6,276 nucleotides of DNA from Pseudomonadota bacterium (GTDB lineage Bacteria; Pseudomonadota; Gammaproteobacteria; Acidithiobacillales; Acidithiobacillaceae): positions 1 through 6,276 of the forward strand of contig JAKBXD010000114.1 in assembly GCA_021840785.1 (NCBI GenBank). Reading direction: 5' to 3'. Made by a program: the position numbers and the translations under genes. Numbering within the stretch: the first letter of the stretch is position 1; every line of letters begins with the position of its first letter. This document shows, in pieces, positions 1 to 6,073 of the stretch. The notes beneath the pieces were generated by a model. The model saw only the letters and a program-made list of their open reading frames with translations. It was not told where the DNA came from and did no database searches.

Positions 1-96
1 AGAGAATTGGAGCTGGACTATTGCAAGGAGCTTGGTGTAAGTTGTGACTTGAGCCCCATTGCTGTTGGAAATCTACCACGGTTCTGCGATGAGTGA
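1..96 (+). CDS. Possible 3' end of a gene cut by the window edge
   Basis: Frame 1 is open from the first base to a TGA at 94-96 and gives 31 residues that begin RELELDYCKELG and end NLPRFCDE. The composition is protein-like (Glu/Leu-rich start, common fungal codons such as GAG, CTG, GAC, AAG), but a frame this short can stay open by chance. A perfect donor-like GTAAGT lies at 37-42, so the exon might end there and splice onward. I recognise no family. It could equally be non-coding flank. Confidence 0.3.
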   Translation, partial: RELELDYCKELGVSCDLSPIAVGNLPRFCDE

Positions 97-592
97 TCAA
101 GCCGAGGTATGAGTAAGTGAGTGGTCTGATTGCGCACGCACGGATTGATAATATGGGCATGGTTACATTCTATCGACCAGTTCACGATTTCAGCTTCCCA
201 GAAATGGGTGGTGATGATGATGACATGTGACCTAGGTCTTCATGTGGCATTAGCTCGTAATTGACTGTCCCGTAATGTCAGCGCTCCGTCAAGACATGCT
301 TTGTCGTAGTTGAAGCCTTCACTTGTTGACAGATGTGGAAGGCTTGATGCTCTACACAGTTCTCGATTACGAGCAAGAAAGAGAACAATGCGACGACATC
401 TCTTATTATACCAGGGGAGGTTCCTGTTTGAAGTCATTGCGAGACACAGGCGTAGCGTGCTCATGTGCATTGCTGAGTGTGGGTGAGTATCGGTGCTGCC
501 AATTGCCACGGAAGCTTTTGCATTGGCGCTTGCAGCTTTTACCTTGGCGTCGATTCGATGTTGATAAAGCAAACTTATAATGGCATCTTCAG

Positions 593-615
593 GGTGTTAT
601 TGCAATGATAACACC
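593..615. repeat. Perfect 8 bp inverted repeat with 7 nt spacer
   Basis: The arms are GGTGTTAT (593-600) and ATAACACC (608-615), separated by TGCAATG. It lies in the gene-free stretch, about 530 bp beyond the stop of the F-box-like gene. It could be a dimeric protein-binding site or an RNA hairpin. Nothing nearby assigns a role. Confidence 0.5.
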
Positions 616-955
616 ACGTTGAGGACAGCCTCGATGGAATCTGAATACTGAGGCATCGTTGAGTTATCGCCCATCAAGCCTATGGTCGAGGTCTATGCGA
701 TGCTGGTCAAGGGCTGTGAGGTTGGTTTGCCGTGAAATGGTCATTTTGGCGTCCGGTACAGGCATTGAACGGACCCAGCAATGGAGAGGCGAAGAGCTCC
801 TGCATGGGAGCCAGTACTCAACGTCGAAGCATCCCGTTCATCAAGCGGGGCTCCTATCCACGTAATACAGCAGCTTGAATACCGTTCTGGTCGCATTCGC
901 AGCGGAGCAGACTGTTGGAATCGATCGGTCAATCGCTGTTAGTTACAATCCTTGG

Positions 956-1034
956 ATTCGGTCAGTCCCCGAAATAAGCACGAGCGTGGCCGAAAGGCCC
1001 AATAACATATAAGACTCTTGGAAACAGACCGAAT
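956..1034 (-). repeat. Nested stem structure in the probable 3' UTR of the F-box-like gene
   Basis: An outer perfect 8 bp inverted repeat, ATTCGGTC (956-963) and GACCGAAT (1027-1034), encloses 63 nt. Inside it, GGCC (988-991) and GGCC (996-999) form a 4 bp hairpin; the loop is GAAA when read on the plus strand and TTTC on the minus strand. AGTC (964-967) can also pair with GACT (1013-1016). On the minus strand the segment starts 110 nt after the stop codon of the neighbouring gene, and it includes an AU-rich TTATATGTTATT (1012 to 1001) that resembles a fungal poly(A) efficiency element. The inverted repeat is visible directly; that it forms a functional RNA structure is inference. Confidence 0.35.
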
Positions 1035-1143
1035 TGCTCTCCATCACCGTCAATGCGCAGCTGCCCCGGTGTCGAAGACAACAATTACTAGCACATGATC
1101 TGCAGCGAATGTTCGAATTCTGGGATCTGCACCCCGTCGCTAT

Positions 1144-1845
1144 TCAGCAAGCATTCTTCATGCATTGCTCAAGTCGAAGGTTGTGGATATTCTGGGCGAC
1201 AGTCTTCAGGTTCAAGCCAACGCTCACCGATACCTTCCCTCGTACCTCCATCTCCGCAAGTGCCTCGAGAGCTCGCACATTGACGACGGTTGACCCGCGG
1301 TTGGCCGCTTTGGTCATGAACAGGAGCTGTACAGTATCCAGCGTTCTCCCATGATCGAGTGCTAGCACGAGGCGTTCCAGATCGTGACGTAAGTTGAACG
1401 CTGCGCTCGACAATGGGGTTTGCGGTATCGTCGCATGAGATCCGGGAGGCGCTCTGGAATCCGCCGGTAGGTAAATGTTGAGGTTGAGGTGCCGGAGATG
1501 CTTTCTCAAGTCCGGGTAGATCCATGGCAGCGCCGGCGTAACTCCATCGTCGAGAGGTCGGTCGCCCAATGAAGGCCACCAGCTGGCGGTATCGCCCATG
1601 CCGGGATAACTGGCAGGATCGCTCAGGTTCTCCCGGGATGTATCGATGGTCCAGAGAAAGCAGTTGGCGGTGTAGAAGGCTTCCAGCGCATCGCTGCGGA
1701 CCCCGTGGGATACTGCGAAAAGAGGATGGTGGAAGGCGTGCGTGTCCCACTGCGGTGTTTGCAGCTCGACCGGGCCCGGTTGGATTAAGGCGAATTGATA
1801 GATCAGCTTTCTGACCTCCGACGGGAGGTCGGATAATGATGACAT
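1144..1845 (-). CDS. F-box/2EXR-like protein of unknown role
   Basis: This is a 233-residue intronless frame. The first in-frame ATG is at 1845-1843; upstream the frame stays open to about 2001 but holds only a TTG, so I take 1845. The N-terminus (residues 4-20, LSDLPSEVRKLIYQFAL) matches the start of fungal F-box-like/2EXR domains, typically LPxExRxxIYxxAL. Residues 40-65 (HPLFAVSHGVRSDALEAF and following) match the second conserved block of that family, usually LLxxCRQIRxEALxxFY. Leucine-rich stretches follow at 113-126, 155-163 and 193-211. Such proteins are numerous in Pezizomycotina and mostly uncharacterised. Some carry a true F-box that binds Skp1 in SCF ubiquitin ligases, but I see no second recruitment domain here. 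The gene is divergent from the MBL hydrolase. An unseen 5' exon, for example from the ATG at 2143 on this strand, cannot be excluded. Confidence 0.72.
   Translation of the reverse strand: MSSLSDLPSEVRKLIYQFALIQPGPVELQTPQWDTHAFHHPLFAVSHGVRSDALEAFYTANCFLWTIDTSRENLSDPASYPGMGDTASWWPSLGDRPLDDGVTPALPWIYPDLRKHLRHLNLNIYLPADSRAPPGSHATIPQTPLSSAAFNLRHDLERLVLALDHGRTLDTVQLLFMTKAANRGSTVVNVRALEALAEMEVRGKVSVSVGLNLKTVAQNIHNLRLEQCMKNAC
1811..1832 (-). promoter_or_regulatory. GC-rich hairpin just after the F-box-like gene start codon
   Basis: GACCTCC and GGAGGTC (1813-1819 and 1824-1830) form a 7 bp stem with a 4 nt loop. On the minus-strand mRNA the stem begins at about +16 relative to the A of the chosen ATG. 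Hairpins about 14 nt downstream of an AUG are known to help initiation in a modest context, as is the case here (G at -3, T at +4). The sequence also encodes part of the conserved DLPSEVR motif, so chance is a fair alternative. Confidence 0.25.
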
Positions 1846-2377
1846 CTCATTACGCAGCCGCCGTATAGCGATTTCAGCTGTAGCATATGCTATTCGTGCG
1901 ATCAGTGCGGTATATTGCGGCAGAAGTGAGGTGGGCAGTTGCGAAGGCGCTTGCTGCCTTGTATTGAAGCTGGGCACAACCAGCTGGCGCCACCCCCACA
2001 AGTATCATAGCACATTCAGAGGACACTGCACTGGGGATGGTGACACAGACATGGCAGGAGCGGTAAAGGTGCAACCACGACTGTGAAGAGTGTTGGAGCC
2101 ATTTGGAATAGAAAAATAGACGAGATATCGCATCGATGTACATGGAGCTGTATCATTAGCCGAGGCTTTTACCGCCCCGCTGCCACGAAGTAACTACAAC
2201 GCGAGGGCTGGCCTGACCATGTCCGGTGATCTACTTCCCACGGTGAAGCGAATACTTCTGCAGCCGTCCAAGACCAAACCCAGTCACGTTGAGTTCCTTG
2301 CATCCATCAGTCCATTGACGAGTCCTACACAACCCCCAGCGCCGTGGAGTTTGCCTTGTGCGTGCCAGGCTGACACC
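1846..2377. promoter_or_regulatory. Divergent intergenic region between F-box-like and MBL genes
   Basis: The two start codons face away from each other across 532 bp, so both promoters and both 5' UTRs must lie here. I see no clear TATA box. An ATG at 2219 (plus) is in frame with the MBL protein and could extend it by 53 residues. An ATG at 2143 (minus) opens an 89-codon frame ending at 1874, out of frame with the F-box-like gene; it could be a leader ORF or an unlinked exon. Short palindromes GATATC (2124-2129) and CATCGATG (2131-2138) lie close together, but I assign them no function. Confidence 0.5.
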
Positions 2378-3589
2378 ATGCCGCCATTGGGGATCCCCAT
2401 TTCAGCCAAAACAGTTGATATTCACATCTTCGACACCCAATTCCGCATCCTCAATGGCCGGCCGCAAGCCTTCATGAGCCCGCCGATCAAAGGTTTCGAC
2501 CGCATGGACGCGCTGGCATACTCCTTCCTCATCACCCACACCGGAGATCATGGCAAAATCTCGAGATACCTGTTCGACCTCGGAGCGCCAAAGAACTGGA
2601 AGCAAGATCTGCCACCACCCGTTGCTGATGAAGTGAAGAAGTGGGAGAGAGCCGGTATCGTGATCGAGAGCCCAAAGTACATGACGGAGGTGCTGGAGGA
2701 GAACGGTCTGCGGGCGGAGGAAATTGATGGCCTGGTCTGGAGGTGCCACTGCGCATATTCTGAGCGCCACGGTGTACGATCATGCTGACGATGGATTGCA
2801 GCCACCCTCACTGGGATCACATCGGCCATCCCTCCGTCTTTCCGCGCAGCTGCAAACTCATCATCGGACCAGGTATTCAAGTGGCGTACGGACCTGGTTG
2901 GCCGGAGAACTTGCACTCGCTGTTCCGAAGTGATGCTTTCGCAGGGCGGGAGGTGGTGGAACTGAACTTTGATAACACACCGTCACTTGAGATTGGTGGC
3001 TTCAAGGCGCTCGACTTTTTCGGTGAGTTGAGCATCGTGATTCGGATTTCCGGAAGGGAACTAAAGACGCGTAGGCGACGGGTCTTTGTACCTCCTCTCT
3101 GCGCCAGGCCATGCCGTCGGACACATCAATGCGCTGGCTCGCACCACATCCAACCCCGACACGTTCCTGCTCATGGCTGGCGATTCTTACCATCATGTCT
3201 CTGCACTGCGCCCGAGTGATGGCGTGCCGCTTCCTGATCCTGTAATTGTGCCAGGCCTCACGCCAAGTCCCTGCCCATGCTCTCTGATCAGCGCCTGCCA
3301 CCCTGACAGGAGAGACGCTGCGCATACGCCGTTTGTCCGGATTGGCGAACGAAGTCCAGCGATTGATCTGGAGGCCGCCCAGCAGACGGTAGACAAGTTG
3401 CAGGCTTTCGATGCGGATGATCGCATACTCCTGATCTCCGCTCACGACTGGTCTTTGAAGGACATCGTAGAATATTTCCCGCATTCGGCGAACGAGTGGA
3501 GGCGGAAAGATTGGAAGCAGCGTAGCCGGTGGGGCTTTTTGCGTGACTTCCAGAAGGCCATCAGACTTGCAGAAGGCTCAAAGTTGTAG
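2378..3589 (+). CDS. Metallo-beta-lactamase-fold hydrolase (lactonase-like), three exons
   Basis: Exons 2378-2742, 2802-3022 and 3075-3589 join to 366 residues. The start at 2378 has a good context (CACCATG), and its N-terminus MPPLGIPISAKTV matches where I recall fungal homologues beginning. The MBL metal ligands are all present: HPHWDH at 123-128 (HxHxDH), His208 in APGHAVGH, Asp232 in MAGDSYHH, and His319 in SAHDWSL. The fold binds two metal ions, usually zinc, and hydrolyses esters, lactones or thioesters. This subgroup resembles AHL-lactonase-like fungal MBL proteins; the substrate cannot be read from sequence. The C-terminal block (PHSANEWRRKDWKQRSRWGF, 331-350) is typical of the fungal group. 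No signal peptide or membrane span is visible, so it is probably cytosolic. It is convergent with prp46, 14 bp between stop codons. Without removal of the introns the frame breaks before or after the HxHxDH motif, which strongly supports both introns. Confidence 0.9.
2743..2801 (+). other. Intron 1 of the MBL hydrolase gene (59 nt)
   Basis: The donor AG|GTGCCA is poor after the GT, but the acceptor TTGCAG is good and a branch-site match CTGAC lies at 2785-2789, 13 nt before the acceptor G. Splicing joins AG (2741-2742) and C (2802) into a Ser codon and yields LVW-SHPHWDH, the expected reading of the family at this point. Retention adds 15 codons and then hits TGA at 2786-2788, removing the whole catalytic site. 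Confidence 0.85.
3023..3074 (+). other. Intron 2 of the MBL hydrolase gene (52 nt)
   Basis: The donor is the consensus GTGAGT and the acceptor is GTAG ending at 3074. A branch-like ACTAA sits about 10 nt before it, with a second-best CTAAAG core. Splicing restores a Gly codon (G at 3022 plus GC at 3075-3076) and gives DFFGDGSLYLLSAPGHAVGH, the normal family sequence. Retention shifts the frame and runs to a stop at 3217-3219. Confidence 0.9.
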
Positions 3590-3603
3590 CGGCCGTCGCT
3601 GCA
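3590..3603. other. 14 bp gap between convergent stop codons
   Basis: The MBL gene ends with TAG (3587-3589) and prp46 with TGA (3606 to 3604). Any 3' UTR of ordinary length must run into the coding sequence of the other gene, so the two mRNAs are expected to be complementary at their 3' ends. No poly(A) element fits inside the gap itself. Confidence 0.85.
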
Positions 3604-5145
3604 TCAGAATTTCTGCCGTCCTAGCGTTGGCCGCCAGTCGAGCGGGTGTGTCTCTTCAGTCGCATTATCGTCTTGCTTCCAAACTTTAATGGTCTTGTCC
3701 GCTTCTCCAGTGATTAAGCGCAGGCCGGTCAAGTCGAACGTGCTGGACATGATGCCCGCTTCTGCATCGAGCGAGCCGGGCTGTGCAACGGAATCCTCGT
3801 ACTGGAATCGGTGACCGGTCTTCCAGTCCCAGAAAGCCACGCTGCCATTGTCGCCACCAGAGAATAGAACATTATCTTCGTTGACTGAAAGCGAGTTGAT
3901 GACGGCGTTGTGACCTTCGAAATTCATCATGAACTGCGCTTCGGGGAGCAGCCATTGCTTGATCTGGCCCGGAGAAGCGGAGGCGAAGGTGTACTCGGTC
4001 GGATGCGCCGCTAGGTCGCGTACGCCTTTCTTGTGGTGCGTGAGGACTCCCATCGTCTTGCCCGCTGCGAGGTCGTACATTCGTATGGTGCTATCCAAGC
4101 TGGAGCTGATGACCTGCGGGTCCGTGGCTTGGGTGAGGATGGAGGAGACGGTCTGTTTGTGGCCGGACAGGACGTGGATGTTGGATCTGCTGCGCATGTC
4201 CCAGACCCGAACCACGCCATCTCGGCCGCCAGTGCATAGTACGTCAAGCGTAGGATGCAAACTCATGGTGTAGACGCCAGACAAGTGACCGTGGTAATGC
4301 CGGATGACTTTATTCGTTTCCAGGTCCCAGCACTTGACCATCTTGTCTTCAGCACAAGAGAAGAGGTAGGGATGCCGTGGGGAGACTGCGAGTCCGCGCA
4401 CGGTGCTAATGTGTCCGGTGAGGGTGAGCTTGAGCGTGCCCGAAGCCAGGTCCCAGATTTTGATGGTGCGGTCGCCGGCACCTGACGCGAACCACTGATT
4501 GCCAGGCTCGACCGCGAGTGCTCGTACCCAGCCGAGATGGCCTGATATAACACGGAAGAGCTTCCACGGCGGGTGCCATTGCGGTTTCTGCTGCCGTACC
4601 GTGTCCCGCCGCACGAGACTTGTGGAAGGGGTGTTGCGTTGAGGCGTTGGGCCATTGGCATTCGGCGGCACTTTCGCACCTGCCGTGCCCTGTATCCTCG
4701 TCAAAGCTGTCGAAGTGCCGTTTGCCAGAGCCTGCCGGGCCTCAGTCTGCGCGCTCGCCGACTCGATCATCTGGGCCATATGCGGGTCGCTGGCCTGCTC
4801 GTCCGTCTTGGCCTTCTTCCGCCGCGCTGCGAAGCCAGCTTGCGCATTGGCCTGATTTGCGGCCAGCGCTGCCGGCAATTCTCGCACATCGGCGTACTCA
4901 TTTCGTATCCGGGCGGCAACGCTGGCTTTCTGGGCGCGGCCGTAGGGTGAAGGTGGGTCGGAGGGTGCGACTGCGGGCTGTGGCGGCTTGACCAGCGCTG
5001 ACGACTGGCCAAAGTCTGCAGCGAAGAGCTCGCGCGTGCGCTTTGCAGATTGCCGCACGCTTTCTGCAGCCAGACGCGCGAGTTCTGGTGAGGTGTTGGT
5101 AGGCAACGCCTCCGCTGCTGGAAATGTGACGACGGTCTCGGCCAT
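3604..5145 (-). CDS. prp46: Pre-mRNA-splicing factor Prp46 (PLRG1/PRL1 family)
   Basis: This intronless gene encodes 513 residues. Prp46 is a core subunit of the Prp19/NineTeen complex (Prp5 in fission yeast, PLRG1 in human, PRL1 in plants), which stabilises the activated spliceosome in the nucleus. The near-invariant family stretch [20 protein letters not shown] occupies 194-213, followed by seven WD40 repeats: GH202/WD231, GH244/WD273, GH286/WD315, GH328/YD357, HH370/QW397, GH411/WD439 and a last blade ending VW488. The tail [10 protein letters not shown] (497-506) is also typical. The N-terminal 190 residues are Ala/Pro/Ser-rich and probably disordered, with a basic nuclear-signal-like RRKKAK (108-113) and a conserved [13 protein letters not shown] (29-41). 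The length is slightly above the usual fungal value, from this linker. The start sits in a perfect GCCGCCATGG context, and no other ATG lies between it and 5290 on this strand. Expression is likely constitutive. Confidence 0.97.
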   Translation of the reverse strand: MAETVVTFPAAEALPTNTSPELARLAAESVRQSAKRTRELFAADFGQSSALVKPPQPAVAPSDPPSPYGRAQKASVAARIRNEYADVRELPAALAANQANAQAGFAARRKKAKTDEQASDPHMAQMIESASAQTEARQALANGTSTALTRIQGTAGAKVPPNANGPTPQRNTPSTSLVRRDTVRQQKPQWHPPWKLFRVISGHLGWVRALAVEPGNQWFASGAGDRTIKIWDLASGTLKLTLTGHISTVRGLAVSPRHPYLFSCAEDKMVKCWDLETNKVIRHYHGHLSGVYTMSLHPTLDVLCTGGRDGVVRVWDMRSRSNIHVLSGHKQTVSSILTQATDPQVISSSLDSTIRMYDLAAGKTMGVLTHHKKGVRDLAAHPTEYTFASASPGQIKQWLLPEAQFMMNFEGHNAVINSLSVNEDNVLFSGGDNGSVAFWDWKTGHRFQYEDSVAQPGSLDAEAGIMSSTFDLTGLRLITGEADKTIKVWKQDDNATEETHPLDWRPTLGRQKF

Positions 5146-5319
5146 GGCGGCTTGCGGCGGTGGATTTGAGCAGCTCCAATGAAGTAAGTGTATGCGGCGC
5201 GGACGGGCGGGCTGGAGCAGCTCTTCGGAATGGCCGTGACCGTCGCCAGTGCAATTGAAGCTTCAAGATGCAAATGCAGGCGCGAGTCATGTGCAGCCCT
5301 ATGCTAAGCAGGCAGAGTC
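5146..5319. promoter_or_regulatory. Bidirectional promoter between prp46 and the small membrane protein gene
   Basis: Only 174 bp separate the two divergent start codons. Visible elements are a CCAAT pentamer (5176-5180, plus strand), which is the binding core of the fungal HAP/CBC complex; two copies of GAGCAGCTC (5168-5176 and 5215-5223); and a perfect 12 bp palindrome TTGAAGCTTCAA (5255-5266) that contains the two-unit heat-shock-type core GAAnnTTC. There is no TATA box. The sites are seen directly; their use is inference. If the downstream gene really starts at 5437, the shared region is 291 bp. Confidence 0.6.
5255..5266. promoter_or_regulatory. Perfect 12 bp palindrome, HSE-like core
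   Basis: TTGAAGCTTCAA reads the same on both strands. It contains GAAgcTTC, two inverted nGAAn units as recognised by heat shock factor. A third unit would fall on AAGAT, which is imperfect, so a full three-unit element is not present. It lies 110 bp upstream of the prp46 ATG and 54 bp upstream of the ATG at 5320. Confidence 0.4.
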
Positions 5320-5336
5320 ATGATGCGGCAGAATAA
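5268..5336 (+). other. Upstream ORF overlapping the long start of the membrane protein gene
   Basis: A 22-codon frame begins with ATG at 5268 and has further in-frame ATGs at 5274, 5289 and 5301; it ends with TAA at 5334-5336, so it overlaps the candidate starts at 5320 and 5323 out of frame. If transcription starts upstream of about 5268, scanning ribosomes would meet these AUGs first and the long form would be poorly translated, while reinitiation at 5437 stays possible. Confidence 0.35.
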
Positions 5337-5844
5337 TCGAGCAGTCCACCGCCCGCGGTGGATTCTCCCGCAGGCCATCCGTCTCTGTGATCCCATCTTC
5401 GCGCCTACGGCCCGTCTAATACACTCCACCAGCGCAATGCATTACTTGCACCCCCGATCTCGTACTACGGGGACGCTGTTCACGGCGACATTGGCGGTGT
5501 CTTTCCTGGTGGTCGCGGCGCCGCATCTCTTGCCGTGCCCCGTTGATCGGAGGCAGTATGCAGACACCATCGAGATGCCGGATGGAACCATCAAGCGGCG
5601 AAGGCGGCAAAAGCAGACGGACGAGGAAGATCCGGTCTTGTCGGGAGATGATCGGATCGTCCACTCCATGAGTTCAGAGAGGCCCAAGAGAGAGTGCCCG
5701 GTGCCGAAGCCCGGAGGCTTTGTTGGGCAGATCATGGGATTCGAGCGCAAGGAAAGGCCTTCTTCGCCGGAGGTGATGGTGAGGCCATTGAGAGAGCAGC
5801 GCAGGGGAGCGAGTGCAGTCGATGCAGAGGCAAACGACGGCTGA
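5320..5844 (+). CDS. Small single-span membrane protein, probably mitochondrial
   Basis: I recognise no named family. The frame from ATG 5320 gives 174 residues; ATG 5323 and ATG 5437 (residue 40) are alternatives, the last giving 135 residues. Residues 1-39 look like a mitochondrial presequence: several Arg, one acidic residue, and ARLIHSTSA, which fits the RX(F/L/I)XX(T/S/G) processing motif with Arg32 at -10. One hydrophobic segment (about 52-71, TLFTATLAVSFLVVAAPHLL) is followed by PCPV, then a basic run KRRRRQK (92-98), an acidic patch (101-104), a likely conserved ECPVPKPGGFVGQIMGF (125-141), and a low-complexity charged tail. Cys73 and Cys126 could pair by disulfide if the tail faces the intermembrane space. 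The hydrophobic span and PCP/ECPVPKPGG motifs feel like a conserved Pezizomycotina protein, from memory only. No introns are needed. It shares a promoter region with prp46. Confidence 0.68.
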   Translation: MMRQNNRAVHRPRWILPQAIRLCDPIFAPTARLIHSTSAMHYLHPRSRTTGTLFTATLAVSFLVVAAPHLLPCPVDRRQYADTIEMPDGTIKRRRRQKQTDEEDPVLSGDDRIVHSMSSERPKRECPVPKPGGFVGQIMGFERKERPSSPEVMVRPLREQRRGASAVDAEANDG

Positions 5845-5991
5845 ATCAGGCAGAGTCCATTCGCACATGGAAACTGTTCACGGGATTCTCGGCATTAAAT
5901 ACTGCGCCGAAGTGGACGAAGCAGATCCAGCTACTCAGACTGCGTCCTGAAGGCAGATTGCATGCCGATCCAGCGCGGATGTCGTCACCTG

Positions 5992-6008
5992 CTCTTGCCT
6001 CGCAAGAG
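5992..6008 (+). repeat. 7 bp perfect hairpin with 3 nt loop
   Basis: CTCTTGC (5992-5998), loop CTC, GCAAGAG (6002-6008). It lies about 150 nt after the stop of the membrane protein gene, so it is in its 3' UTR or just beyond. There is no T-run, and RNA polymerase II does not use hairpin terminators, so I do not call it a terminator. Confidence 0.45.
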
Positions 6009-6056
6009 TCTGGATGAGTTGGGCCCAAGAAGATCATGCGCCAGCCGACAAAGGCC

Positions 6057-6062
6057 TATAAA
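6057..6062 (+). promoter_or_regulatory. TATA-like box
   Basis: TATAAA followed by CCCCCTTT. It could be the core promoter of a + strand gene starting beyond about 6095. It is too close to the ATG at 6074 to serve that start, which favours a start at 6097 or later if the box is used. A 6 bp match is weak evidence alone. Confidence 0.3.
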
Positions 6063-6073
6063 CCCCCTTTCAC

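Larger units (their letters stand above)
97..1143. other. Intergenic stretch without a convincing gene
   Basis: Open frames of 60-110 codons exist on both strands, but the ones I checked (323-580, 659-865 and 1034-1354 plus; 240-572 and 741-932 minus) begin at TTG, not ATG, and their translations look random, with no domain or recurrent motif. What can be seen is a (TGA)4 run at 212-223, an 8 bp inverted repeat at 313-320/338-345, a stronger one at 593-615, and a nested stem structure at 956-1034. The right-hand part, roughly 950-1143, probably carries the 3' UTR and poly(A) region of the minus-strand F-box-like gene. The rest may be the terminator of a left-hand gene plus spacer. Confidence 0.6.
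5845..6073 (+). other. 3' flank of the membrane protein gene and upstream region of a possible next gene
   Basis: No convincing coding sequence is seen on either strand. A frame running 5694-6017 is an out-of-frame shadow of the preceding gene and its flank. The stretch holds a short perfect hairpin (5992-6008) and, at its right end, a TATA-like TATAAA. Confidence 0.5.

Noticed and set aside
211..223. C/D snoRNA C box (GTGATGA)
   Set aside because: It is part of a (TGA)4 run, and no D box CTGA or terminal stem lies within normal distance.
240..580. 110-codon (minus) and 85-codon (plus) frames in the left gene-free stretch
   Set aside because: Both start at TTG, overlap each other on opposite strands and translate to random-looking sequence.
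1108..1130. tRNA B-box-like GTTCGAATTC
   Set aside because: No matching A box, anticodon arm or acceptor stem can be built upstream.
1169..1750. 193-codon minus-strand frame overlapping the F-box-like gene
   Set aside because: It is an out-of-frame shadow, Arg/Ser/Pro-rich, without domain motifs.
1846..2001. 52-residue N-terminal extension of the F-box-like protein
   Set aside because: The extension begins at TTG, not ATG, has no other ATG, and lacks any family similarity.
2175..2180. CreA-like site (GCGGGG on minus strand) upstream of the MBL gene
   Set aside because: A single degenerate 6 bp match is expected often by chance; carbon catabolite sites usually need pairs.
2782..3219. 145-codon frame with HPHWDH as a separate small gene
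   Set aside because: It is exon 2 of the MBL gene plus intron 2 read through; its last part is out of frame and not protein-like, and proper splicing gives a full family-length protein.
4767..5290. Two long minus-strand frames (168 and 130 codons) over the 5' part of prp46
   Set aside because: They are shadows of the GC-rich Ala/Pro/Ser linker coding region of prp46, rich in Arg/Pro/Ser; no conserved motif.
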